DNA of 64,000 nucleotides from Chalara sp. BL73. Its lineage: Eukaryota; Ascomycota; Leotiomycetes; Helotiales. This document shows, one piece after another, positions 54,052 to 64,000 of this stretch. The position numbers and the translations under genes are program-made. The notes under the pieces are model-generated. The model saw only the letters and a program-made list of their open reading frames with translations. It searched no databases and was not told the DNA's origin. Location of the stretch: positions 620,001 through 684,000 of the forward strand of contig CAKJVC010000030.1 of the NCBI GenBank assembly GCA_918026815.1, read 5' to 3'. The first letter of the stretch is position 1, and the number at the start of each line of letters is the position of its first letter.

Positions 54052-55568
54052 AGCTGACCACCAAAATGGTACGTTCGGCTGCTATCCTCGACGTTGCGCG
54101 ATCCTTGCTAATGATTTCGCAGCCTTCATCGTCACCCGCGCCCATTTCTATCCACAATGTTCTGCAATCCGACGACATATAAATCGTGCATATCCAATCA
54201 TCGCATATCATCTTAACGACCGCGCGCGTTAGCTTTCTCCTTCTGCCAGCTGGCAGCAAGTTATCGGATATATGAACAGGTCATCGAGTGACGTTCCGGC
54301 GTATCTCTCTTCAGACAGTCATGTTGGCAACGTTTGCTCCTTTGATATCTTATTCCCCAAGCGTGTTGTGGGATGTAGTGGCTTTTGACAATCTCGCTTT
54401 TGCTATGGGCGGTAAAACGGATACACTGTTTGTGAATAGAGAGTCTTGTAAGGTGTAGAAAAGCAGTATACACGATGATGATAGAAATGGAAATAGCTCA
54501 GAGACGTATAATCAAGAGATTTCCCACCTTTCTTCAGTTTCCCACCTACCTGTGCGCATTTCATTCGACACCAACTTCATGCCCTCCGACATAGACCGTA
54601 GTCGCTATGCCAGAGCATGGAAAAGTTTGAATCCATGTGCCATCTGCTTCCAAACCTGCTCTTTCTCCTCCAAGCAGCTCAAAACATATCCATTCCATCC
54701 ATCACTCACCTCACACCCCCAAAAAAGGCTGACAAGGGAAAAAAAAAAGAGAGACAAGATGAACGAAAACCGTACCTCCCGGGTAAACCGCAAGCTTATA
54801 AAACAAAACTACCCAACCTCCCCCACCTGTGCTACATGCGCGGATTACAAATGCAACCACGAAGCTGGTGTTGTTCTCCGATCATTCCGGGATAACCGCT
54901 GTGGGCCATGCCCGTTTTTGTTGTTGATCTTTTATGTTTTTATGCGCGGGTTATGCACGCGCTTGGCGGGGTTTTATGCAGCGGCTCGGCGGGAATGTTT
55001 TGGGGCTTGCGAGCGGGTTTTAGGGTTATTGAGATGATTGATTTGAGGACCGGGAGGATGGTTAGAATTTTGGCCTCGTTTAAACGCTCGTGTAATTGGC
55101 AAGGTTTTTTTTCTTCTTCCTCTTGAGAAAGTCTACAAGCAGGAAGAACGTTCTGGTCTTGCATTCGTCATAAGGAACGGATGACCCACACAGAGGTTTT
55201 CTAGAACTACTCCGTTGCGATGTTCCTTAAGAACGGCTATCCCTCTGGGCTGCCCCTTTATCTATTTGATCTATACTAATTTGAGAGCTGGCCATAACGC
55301 ATAATTCCTAACCAATCGCCGATCCCTCTGACCCGTCTCAGCTGCTCCAAGGCCCGACCAAACCCTCCCCAAAGTATCTCCATAAGCGCCAAATAATATG
55401 TCTCTTCCTAGACTCAAGCACCTTCCTCGCCCGGTGCTGTAATAGAAGAATAACAGTATCCATGCTTTTGCTGGCACCCAAACATCAAAGAGCAGGCTCG
55501 TGTCGTCTTTCCACAGAATCCATGCCATGAACAACACCCTCCATATGAACTGCCCCAACAACTTCTAT
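54052..55568. other. intergenic, no gene recognised
   Basis: Includes a 161-codon frame at 54552-55037 with low coding-like character. Downstream of the membrane protein gene the sequence is AT-rich and is probably its 3' region. Confidence 0.5.
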
Positions 55569-58500
55569 TCACATCTCTGCCACACCTTGGTCGCCCACCG
55601 CATCGGGCTTGCCCTCATTATCTGCGGTTAGTGAGTCTCCACCTTGCATCGAAGGACTATTACTGCCTTGGCTCAAGTCCTCCTCTAGCATGCGAATGCA
55701 CTGCTTATAGGCCCGCTCACAGTTGTCAGGAAGAGCGCAGTGCTCTGGTGTATTACCACAGAAGCCCCATTTCGTGCAACAAGAACCATATTTCGACCAC
55801 ACGCAATGTTGCGTCTCCTCCCTACCACATCGTCCACCGCTACTTATTGGATATTTCGTTGTTGGTTCCTTAGATTCAGCTGTAATTTCCTGCTGTAAGT
55901 CAAGTGACCCTACAGAGTTATCCGGGAGTGGCCTGTCAATTTCAACATCATTTCCAGCTATAGTTCGATAGCAGTGTCCATAGGTCAGCTGACAACCATT
56001 AGAAACATTACAGTGCTCTAGCTTACTCCCGCAAAAGCTGAGTCTCGAACAACAATATCCAAATTTGGACCATAAGCATCGTTGCTCTTTCTGTCCACCA
56101 CACAGGTCGTCGATACTGATAGGGTAATCCTCCTTCGTAGCTTCAAGATCACCCGCAAGTTCAGAGTAATGTGGTTCACGGATAAGAATTTCAGCCACGA
56201 GAGCTTTCCTTTGCTCTTCACTTTTGTGGCTAAGTGAAAGCTTCACCTGCCTAGCTGATTCATCACTATGAATCTTCTTAGTTAGGGCTTTTGGGAGGAA
56301 AGTGTTCTCTTCGGAGGCAGATGCAAGTGGCTGTTGACTATTACGGAAACATGCATTTGTTGAGGAAAATTCATCAACGCAAAATATGCTACAGAAATGA
56401 TGAGTTCGTCCACAATGACTACCATTGCAGCACTCACCTGAGCCATCTGGCCAACCTCTACAAATCCCGTGGTCTGTGCCACATTCACTATAGCACATTC
56501 CGTATCTAGGGTCACAGCCCTGTCTGGGCATACATTCGGCATATGCGCCAAAGCTTCCACCTCGACACTCACCATTTTAACAGCATGGACCAGACGCTTC
56601 CGGACTGTTACATGTGGTATCGCCATGTTCTGGTCCACACTTGCTAAGTCCTTTTTGAGTTCGTTCAGCACGTAGCTAGATCGATTTGAAATTAGCAATA
56701 GTTCCCACTCTTTAACTTTGAATGCTCCTGTTACAATCTGAAATGAACGATAACGATTTTCAAAATCAGAAACTTATGCTCAACATACCTCAAGCTTGGG
56801 GGTGAATTTCGAACCATCCATGGCTGGAAGGGACGCAATATTTCCAATCTAAAGGCGTAAGAATCAGTATTGCTCACATAACAGGGAGGTTATGCAAACC
56901 GTCTGTGGATTCCAAAAAACAGAATATGGATCGGCTTTTTGCTTGATAGATAACAGCGTATTGTATGTATCAGGACCATATCCACGGATCGCAACTTCAG
57001 TTGCAGAAAGACTGGGGTCTGCGCAGTTAAGGTAGATGCCAAACTCCTCTGGCTTATTATTAATTATAGTATTGGTGAGGTCATCAATGAAAGTAATAAT
57101 TGATTCTGAGAACGGCGGCTCATGATTGAACGTGTTTGCGTTGTTCTAAACTGGTTAGCAATCTTGGCTCAATGATAATCTCATCCTCCCACCCAAAAAA
57201 ATCCAAGTCCCAGAAAGAAAAAGATCTTTGATATACCTGAATGACCCACAATGAATCACGGTGCGAAAAGGCTGTTAAATCTTTAGCCACTGCGTTGATT
57301 TGACTACCCCTTCCCCCGTACATATCAATAATCGTATTCCATGGTGATGGTGAGGCAGTGCCATTCTTTATGACGAATGTCCAGAATTCTATCCAGCAGT
57401 TAGCAACAAGATGTGATGAAGGGGTGGATAAATATGACGTTTCGAGGTCAATGAAACACCATAAATTGAGGCTAACATACTCCTCCATTGCTCATGCGAC
57501 AATGGTTTGGTTTCCTGGGTAACAATTGACTTGCTATAGAAAGTGTCGAAGTCGTCATAACCATACAAGGGCAAGCTCATTGGAATACCATCTGCTAAGC
57601 GAGTCAAGCCTACCATCTCTGCATCAGAATAAAGGACCACAGCAGACTATACATCAGGGCCACATACTTTCAATCCACCCTCTTGAGACCACATTGAGTG
57701 AAGCGGGATGAGGGAATCCTTTAAACAGGTTTGGGAAGATTTCACGTTCAAAGTTGGTTGCATTGCACTCAATGCACCATCCTCTGAGTGTGAAGGATCC
57801 CCTCTGATTGGTATAGACGCTGAATGATATATTTGCATTGATGAGTGTAGAGTCGTAAACTGTTTTCTGAAGCTTAACAAATGCATCTGCGGTTAGTGAT
57901 GCATTCTTGAGAGCCTATACCATGGCTGTTAGAATAGTCTTGAATTCATGAAAAATACTTACGTCTGGAATCTTGGCTGTGAAGGTCACAACAGACTAAT
58001 TGAAAGCTTAGTTAGTAAGATATTTCCTCATGTTAGAAGGCCGTGATGCGTTCCAAATATGATGCCTTCGACCACAACTACATACCGATGGTGCTGGTCT
58101 TGTTTGCAAATGAAATGACGTTACAACGCCAAAACTATCGGCAGCGCCTCTCATTGCAAAATAGATATCCGGATAATGAGTAAGGTTAGCATGCACGTAT
58201 GAGCCATTGGCCAGAACCTTCAACGAATTAGCACCATGATACCTCAAAGCCTTGGCGTGGGCTTGAAGCGAGAAAGTATCCCAAGAGCCCTAATAGCAAG
58301 AGAGACGGCTTTTAGAGGGCCAGTGCTCCCTTGACCAGAATTGACAGATATTTGGAAATAAGGTGCTTACAAGGTCGAGACCAACGATACTGTCAAGCGC
58401 TAGCCCCCAGAGGCGTCCTGCATAACCGTAGCCGCCATGTGTGAAATGCCCTCCCGCTCCAACACCAGGACAGACTAGATTTAGCTTCTCAGCATTGTCC

Positions 58501-59257
58501 CAGATATGACGGAATATTAAGGCAAAACGAGGTATTTTCCTTTGCAAGTTTACATGACCTTTGGGGCATGAACGATGGTTGAGACACACCGCTATTATGA
58601 TATATCATTATATACTTACCGCCATGGGGTAAAGCTCTCTTTCCTTGATCATATAACTCAAGATCCAAGTTGCCTAAGCGTACGCCTGCGCCGACCCTCG
58701 CGATGTGGTCTTCTGAATTCCAAGTCAGCAATGCATTATGCAAATCATTTCTATGAGTTAGATTTACCATTAAGATTAATAGTGTTAAAATTCTGCATAT
58801 TGACAATCAAGCTCCCATCCTGACCACCATTCGAGAAGCTGGCATACGAATGGCCGCCGGATTTTGCTTGAATCTGCGTCAAAGTCAACATATATAAAGC
58901 GAGAGCTCTTTACTCCAGTTATTTGCCCTTTGGTTTCTCAGCACAGATATGAGAGACTATAGCGCATACCTTGAGCCCAGCAGCCGCAGCACAAGTGACA
59001 GAGCGGCTAACTTGCTGCGGCGTAAACGGGAGGGTGACAATGGCTGGCTCCCATGTGATGCGACGGTTATACGGCGTAGTAAGAACGGTCCAGTTATTAT
59101 GGCCGCTGATACCGAAACTGGAGGCTCGCGTTTGGTAGGGTACATGATGGGCTTTCAGGCACTTTTCGGCTTGGATGAAGGAGATTGAGTCATGGGAAGA
59201 GGCGAATGATGTCTGGATAGAGAAGAGAACAATTGTGAAGGTGATTGATTGTAGCAT
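55569..59257 (-). CDS. AA7 oligosaccharide oxidase (FAD_binding_4 + BBE) fused to four CBM18 chitin-binding modules, with an internal stop
   Basis: Minus-strand exons that keep one frame: 59257-58970, 58873-58768, 58712-58620, 58474-58371, 58217-58086, 57995-57963, 57914-57668, 57618-57481, 57388-57237, 57145-56900, 56848-56789 and 56675-55569. It starts with a signal peptide (MLQSITFTIVLFSIQTSFASS). The FAD domain has AKSGGHSYASF (His) and HGVCPGVGAGGHFTHGG (Cys), the pair that binds FAD bicovalently in chitooligosaccharide oxidases; BBE ends in DTYNTLLSIKQKADPYSVFWNPQ. After a short linker come CBM18-like modules beginning CGPEHGDTTC, CGTDHGICRG, CGGQKEQRC and CGREETQHC. The full product would be about 900 aa, secreted. 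An in-frame TAA (56579-56577) sits in module 1, between CC and NGEC, so the copy may be broken. Exon ends were chosen by eye. Confidence 0.82.
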
Positions 59258-59997
59258 GTTGATTATTGATGCTGAGTTATATCCTTGATGTACTTTGATA
59301 ATGATGTTTGTTAGTATCCGAAGTGCTGATAGGAATGAATGCTGAAGACCATAAGCAGCAAGATTAGGTAAGCCTTGGAAGCGGAAAGAACGATCTAATC
59401 ATCCCGAACTATTGGTACCATGAAATGCTATTCCGAAATACCGAGTTTGGAGTCAGAGGTGTGATCTGTCCATGTTCAAGAATTGTGAGAATAATCGACG
59501 TTATGGATATTGTAGATAGCCGAGCGTCTGCAGGTGAGACATAAACACCAGATAGACACGTGACGACAGGAACATGATAGGACGACATAATAAAATCATG
59601 TATATAAAATGATTTATATCCTAAAATCCCTTCTAGAACGTAGAATTTCAGTCATTTGAACTGAAATCCCATGTTGCATGGTTTCAACTTTTGGTAGCTG
59701 GCTCTACCAGATCACATAAATCTATGCACAATACAAAATAGAACATTTGGCTATGAGGTTAAATTATATACGTATATGTGAGTCTATTGGCTTGATTTCT
59801 GTATTTCTAAGTTATCGTTTCTCAACTACATCATCATGAAATTCATAGGAATTCGTGTCTCGGGCTCGGGCTCGGGTGCGCTCTGGCCGCTTCTCTGTTA
59901 TTGACTGGCGAAGTTCCGCAAGGACAATCATTGATTTCGTATACGTAAGGTTCCATCCAAGGCGGAAATTGTAGTTTAGTATCTATGGACTGAGTTT
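59258..59997. other. intergenic between divergent or tandem minus-strand genes
   Basis: No gene seen. It includes the promoter of the oxidase gene (minus strand from 59257) and the 3' end region of the next minus-strand gene. Confidence 0.6.
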
Positions 59998-61353
59998 TTA
60001 TATCCCTCTCTTACCACAACCGAAATTGCTTGTCCTTGAGCTATTCTCACCAAGAACCGAATGCCGACTATGTCTCCTTGGAGCCGGATGCAGAATATGA
60101 TCGTCCTCAACTGGAGATTTTCTTGTCATCTTAATATGAGTGGATCTAAATCTCCTTTGGTATCCTCCAGGCGGCTTGAAGCCATTGGGCCCCTCCTCGC
60201 TAGTCTTTCCTGAGCAACAGGAGTCAGAATCTTTATCGAATTCTCTCATGGGATGCTTGAACTCATTTTCACAGTTCCTGCATAGACCAGAGGTAGTTGA
60301 TGTTCCCATCTTCTTGCATAGCCGGCATTTGTCCAAAGTTGTCATATCCCACGGTGTTGTCCCTTTGCTGCCTTTCTGTTTCTCACCACCGGTGTATACT
60401 TTCATGCTATCGCCCTCTCCCACGCTTTCGCCCGCACAGAAAAAGGACTCAGATGAGCCCGGCGAATCTGGAGATTCGTGGCGCGAATGGAATGAGAAGT
60501 TGTGATAATTAAGATACTCGAACGGCTCTTTGAACTTAGTCGCCTTAGCTCTTGTTGTCAGTTCTAATTCCCTTCTCTTGTCGTCAAGCACTTCTGCACC
60601 GCTGGTTATGTAGTTAGCATAGTCTGAAATTCTGTGAGAATGTGAGCTCTGATGGGTATTTCGTGATGCTCTGGCCGATGCTAGATCAGGAGAGCTATGT
60701 GATAGCCAGTCGCTCGAAAATCTTGTCGACCTGTAAGGAGCTGGTCGTTGGGTATAGTTTGAACCTGACGTTGGGGGTATTGCTTCGTCCATGCCGTGAA
60801 CTTGGGTATTACTTTCGGTCTCTGCTTCACTGGAACTTGAGCCAAGGAAAAGATCCCGCATTTTTGAAAGATTAGGCTTCCGTCTCAGTGGTCGGGATTG
60901 CTGAGGCTCCTTTGGTTCATATAACGACACGTTTTGACGCGCCATTTCACTGAGGCACTGTGCATAGGGTGATGATGGCCTGCTAGTTGGCATGGTATTC
61001 ACCCTCTTCACACTGAATTCTATTGGCGGTGTCGGTTCTCGCACTTTCGTTGGGGAATTAGCTCCTGATATTGGCTTCTTCTCTTGGCTTGGGAAAGTTT
61101 CACTCTTTGGGAACTGTGTGAAAAAGGCTCCATTTTGTTGCTGAAGCAGATCCGGCTTTGTGATCACCCCCATATTGGGGCTGTGATGACTGGTGGAAGG
61201 ATTTCGTTCTGGAAGACCACGTATTCTGGCAGAAAAATAATCTTTCATTCTCTTAGTCGCCTTCAGCGGCCGTGATGTAGGAGGCGACTTCATCACATCT
61301 GGATCTTGTGGCCTTCCCCTACTATCCTCATATGTGATGTGGTCGATTTTCAT
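59998..61353 (-). CDS. hypothetical protein, 451 aa, with a CxxC...CxxC zinc-ribbon-like motif
   Basis: An open frame with no intron needed. The first ~300 residues are Ser/Pro-rich and disordered-looking, with short Arg-rich patches. Near residues 345-367 is CRLCKKMGTSTTSGLCRNCENEF, two CXXC pairs about 13 residues apart, like a small zinc ribbon. The C-terminus is basic (RRHSRHS). No known domain or localisation signal is recognised. The ATG at 61353 is the first in frame and lies about 1 kb from the end of the Atg1 gene. Confidence 0.72.
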   Translation of the reverse strand: MKIDHITYEDSRGRPQDPDVMKSPPTSRPLKATKRMKDYFSARIRGLPERNPSTSHHSPNMGVITKPDLLQQQNGAFFTQFPKSETFPSQEKKPISGANSPTKVREPTPPIEFSVKRVNTMPTSRPSSPYAQCLSEMARQNVSLYEPKEPQQSRPLRRKPNLSKMRDLFLGSSSSEAETESNTQVHGMDEAIPPTSGSNYTQRPAPYRSTRFSSDWLSHSSPDLASARASRNTHQSSHSHRISDYANYITSGAEVLDDKRRELELTTRAKATKFKEPFEYLNYHNFSFHSRHESPDSPGSSESFFCAGESVGEGDSMKVYTGGEKQKGSKGTTPWDMTTLDKCRLCKKMGTSTTSGLCRNCENEFKHPMREFDKDSDSCCSGKTSEEGPNGFKPPGGYQRRFRSTHIKMTRKSPVEDDHILHPAPRRHSRHSVLGENSSRTSNFGCGKRGI

Positions 61354-62403
61354 GTTTCTGATATTCTTGACTGAAGCGACTTCCGATGTGTTTTGCCTTT
61401 ATATGCAGTCTGTGAGTAATAAGTGTTCACATCTATATTTATTATAGATTGTTGCGTAATCCTGAGCCAAAGCTTGCAAACAATGCATGAAAACATGATT
61501 ACACTTTTGTCTGTCTAAATCACTTTGTTTGGCTCTTAGATAATGAACAGATGATCCTTTGTGCTAATCATAGTCTCGGGGGCTGGAAAGAAGTCAAGAT
61601 TTTTGTCATTGTAGAGGCATGGTTTGACTTCTTTGTTCATGATGACTTTGGGACAAAGAACTACCAAATGCATGTCCACGCGAGAAGGCACTAAAATAAC
61701 AAGGTGCTAAATTTAAGCTTGCCTTTAATGGAGAGGATTGACGTAGTAAGCATGCAAGAAACTTGACGTCCCGAGTGAACTGATATTGTAACCAGAATAT
61801 GCCATTTGGTTCCAAGCTTATGCATTTATTGGAGGCGTATGATAAGCATTAATCTTAATTCCGATATCTTGTCTCGTAACAGTTGTATTTCGTTATGTAT
61901 TAGCCTCAAAGTAAATACAACTCCATATAACCTCTCCGTGAGGCACCCAAATTGGATATGCCACGCCATTCCCTTCTTGTGAAACACCTGTATCTATCAT
62001 TCCTAGGCTTCTTAGGCCAGCCAGCCAAGTACAAGTGTCAAAAAACGAAGCCCAAGTCCATGCACAGGGTATTCACGGGAGACCATATAAGCGCCGATGC
62101 CGTATAAAACATATTCTTGACGATGGCGAAGAGCGCCAGACCAGCCTTGGAAACGCCTTCATCCAACCAAAACTCAAGGTTCACAACACATACACAGAAA
62201 GTAAAAGAAAGTCGAATCTAATCAATAACGCACGAAGTGGCCATCTCAGTGCTATCAAAAAGGACGGCAAGTGGAACGCCGAGAATGCCATGTATGCATT
62301 TGCAGTGCCTTGCTGGAATCCAGTCCAGCTATTTCCGACCGCGAGAAGTCGAATACTTTTCTGGAGTAGGCATAAATTCGTAAGACATAAAATGTAAAAA
62401 AGG
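61354..62403. other. intergenic, no gene recognised
   Basis: Short frames only, including a 120-codon plus-strand frame (62035-62397) with no support. It should hold the promoter of the 451-aa gene and the terminator of Atg1. Confidence 0.5.
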
Positions 62404-64000
62404 TTATTGTGGCGGGGTATTTGCAAGAGCAGGTGTATTACTGCCACTGCGAAGATTGCTTGTAGGTCGAGGGGATGGAGGTAGTGGCTGCGTCTGTGCT
62501 CTGTAGGCAGGTCTGTTCTTCAGAGCGGCGAGACGATTTTGTATCATGGTAATGACTATATAGATATTAGCGTGTCGTATAAGAAACGGAATGACGAGAG
62601 TCTATCATTACCTTTCTGGACGTCTTTTCTGTCTTCTGGCTTGATGCCATTGACAGATCCATCGTCATCAGGTTTCATCTCCATGCTAAGACTTGAGGCC
62701 CTTGGTCGTTGAGCTGGAACTTCTTCGTCATCCTCAAGAACAGCCTCTAGCATTCGGATTGCCGTGATATATGAAATCTCGCAACCCGGCAGATCCGTGT
62801 TTGTAATTTCATTTATCGCGGCGGATTTACTCATTTCCAGCGCACGTTCCCACATTAACTTCTCAGCTGTGATACCAGAGCTTAATATTGCACCATCTGT
62901 GGAAGATGTGCCTGCAATCATAGAAGCACTTGAATGCCTGCTAGGATGACCAGGGTGATCTTCAGGCAATTTCTTCTGAGCCTCGATAAGCTTCAGACGG
63001 ACGAACTCTGCTTTTTCTAGAACTTCATTAAAGCGGTTGCGAACCCACTGTACCGCACTATTGATTCGATTTCCAGCGTTGACGGCAGAACTTGACTCGT
63101 TTCTCGGTACTTGACCCGCGTTGAGTACCTCTCCTCGACCACGTCGAATCCACCATGAGCCGGCAATATCCATGGACTTTGCAAGTAATGACAGTGCCTT
63201 AACGTACAGAACAAGGGCTTCTTCGGAAATTGCAACAGTGGCTTCGATGGTTAGACCATCATCTTCATTGCTGAAATCCCCAAACTTTTCAGGGTTAGGT
63301 CCACCTAAGCCATGGTCCATCGATGGCGCTAGAGGGATGAGTTGCTTATATTTAACTTCAGCAAAACCATACACTACATCACTTCTGGTGGCTGACTCCT
63401 CAATGACATGGACAGTTCTTTGGTCCTCATCCATTGGTAGATTCGCCTTGCCGTCTGCGATCAAGCCGATTGCGGCAGGTGGGGCTGGATAAGCTGGAAA
63501 TGCATTGTATACTTGAGGAGGAGAAACGCCCTTTCCAATGAAGGTTGGAGACCAGTTAACGCCAAGCATTCGGATTGTGGCACCCTGGATAGCCTTTGCA
63601 AGAGCTCCAGTTGTAGATGGACTCGTACCGTACGATCTGCCGTAGGAATTTTGACGCTGTGGTATCGAATCCTTACGTGGTCTTCCTTGTGCAATTTGAA
63701 CAACACGTGAAGGCGATGGAGGTACAGCACCTGTGGCAGAGGTAGGAGAGCCCTGGGTAGTAGCTCGGCGAGCTATTTGACCTCTGGCAGATTGTTGAAC
63801 TTGAGCCCTGGGTAACATGCCATTCATTTCATCTGCAAAAGCGTTGACCTCCACAGACTTTTTCTGAATAACGACATAGTCTCGCTCATCTCGAACATCT
63901 TGTTCTGCTTGTTCTGCAGCTTGTCTATCTTGATCAGCCTGTGAGATCCTGCGTTTCCGAGGGGCTTCGTCTGCCGAGGACTGACGTGAAGGCGCACGTC
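62404..64000 (-). CDS. ATG1: Atg1 autophagy serine/threonine kinase, C-terminal part (continues off window)
   Basis: Minus strand, open from the window edge to 62612, then an intron of 56 nt (62611-62556) and a last exon 62555-62404. The visible product covers the middle and C-terminal regions: ERDYVVIQKKSVEVNAFADEM near the edge (a conserved Atg1 feature), a Ser/Pro-rich linker, then the tMIT-type helical region (EEALVLYVKALSLLAKSMDIAG, WVRNRFNEVLEKAEFVR, LMWERALEMSKSAAINE and AIRMLEAVLEDD). That region binds Atg13 and membranes in the Atg1 kinase complex that starts autophagy. The N-terminal kinase domain lies outside the window. Confidence 0.92.

Noticed and set aside
54552..55037. 161-codon plus-strand frame with several Cys
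   Set aside because: Crosses simple A-rich and T-rich runs; the Cys are not arranged in a known motif.
57619..57690. Apparent frameshift in the oxidase gene (stop after GWIESM)
   Set aside because: A 49-nt intron (57667-57619, GTATGT...GATGCAG) joins GWIE to KMVGLTRLADG in frame and matches the family's usual spacing, so no mutation is needed.
62035..62397. 120-codon plus-strand frame beside Atg1
   Set aside because: Lies in the probable 3' region of Atg1, with no domain.
1..64000. CRISPR array or bacterial-type operon
   Set aside because: No regularly spaced identical repeats of the right size; introns and gene families are eukaryotic.

Overview
The window is from a filamentous ascomycete (Pezizomycotina; a Leotiomycete is my guess, not shown). 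The evidence is short GT-AG introns (about 44-150 nt), an Atg1 kinase tail, an Ies1 INO80 subunit, the mitochondrial ribosomal protein mS41 (IGR motif), PDR-type ABC and Irc20/SHPRH-like gene remains, and fungal transposon families. No rRNA, tRNA or CRISPR array was recognised.

Layout. 1-13.4 kb is a transposon nest: a minus-strand Ty3/gypsy element cut by the left edge; a decayed hAT; four solo LTRs or solo-LTR-like inserts with exact 5-bp target duplications (5230, 6112, 8943, 9455); a pogo/Fot-like transposase tail; a headless and tailless PDR ABC transporter fragment fused to a MULE; and a kinesin-light-chain-like TPR gene split by an 890-bp hAT derivative. 14.4-19.8 kb is a gene island: a divergent pair of an unknown 774-aa protein and an FHA-kinase. 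19.8-23.6 kb holds gene remnants. 23.6-30.5 kb is an internally deleted Tc1/mariner/pogo-type element with a complete, apparently young Ty1/copia element inside its left terminal repeat. 30.5-35.1 kb is again repeats, with a second MULE (itself hit by a MITE and an LTR) abutting a truncated Irc20/SHPRH-like helicase gene (35.1-37.5 kb). From 37.7 kb the region is mostly ordinary euchromatin: mS41, a bZIP factor, Ies1, an M20 amidohydrolase, a medium-chain dehydrogenase, a single-pass membrane protein, a large AA7 oxidase fused to chitin-binding modules, an unknown zinc-ribbon-like protein, and the C-terminal part of Atg1 running off the right edge.

The most interesting items: a textbook -1 frameshift signal in the gypsy element (GGGAAAC, 4-nt spacer, 8-bp stem-loop holding the gag stop); a copia element whose primer site matches the anticodon arm of initiator tRNA-Met; a 13-exon chitooligosaccharide-oxidase-like flavoenzyme with four CBM18 modules but an in-frame TAA in the first module; and several insertions whose removal restores host reading frames to the base.
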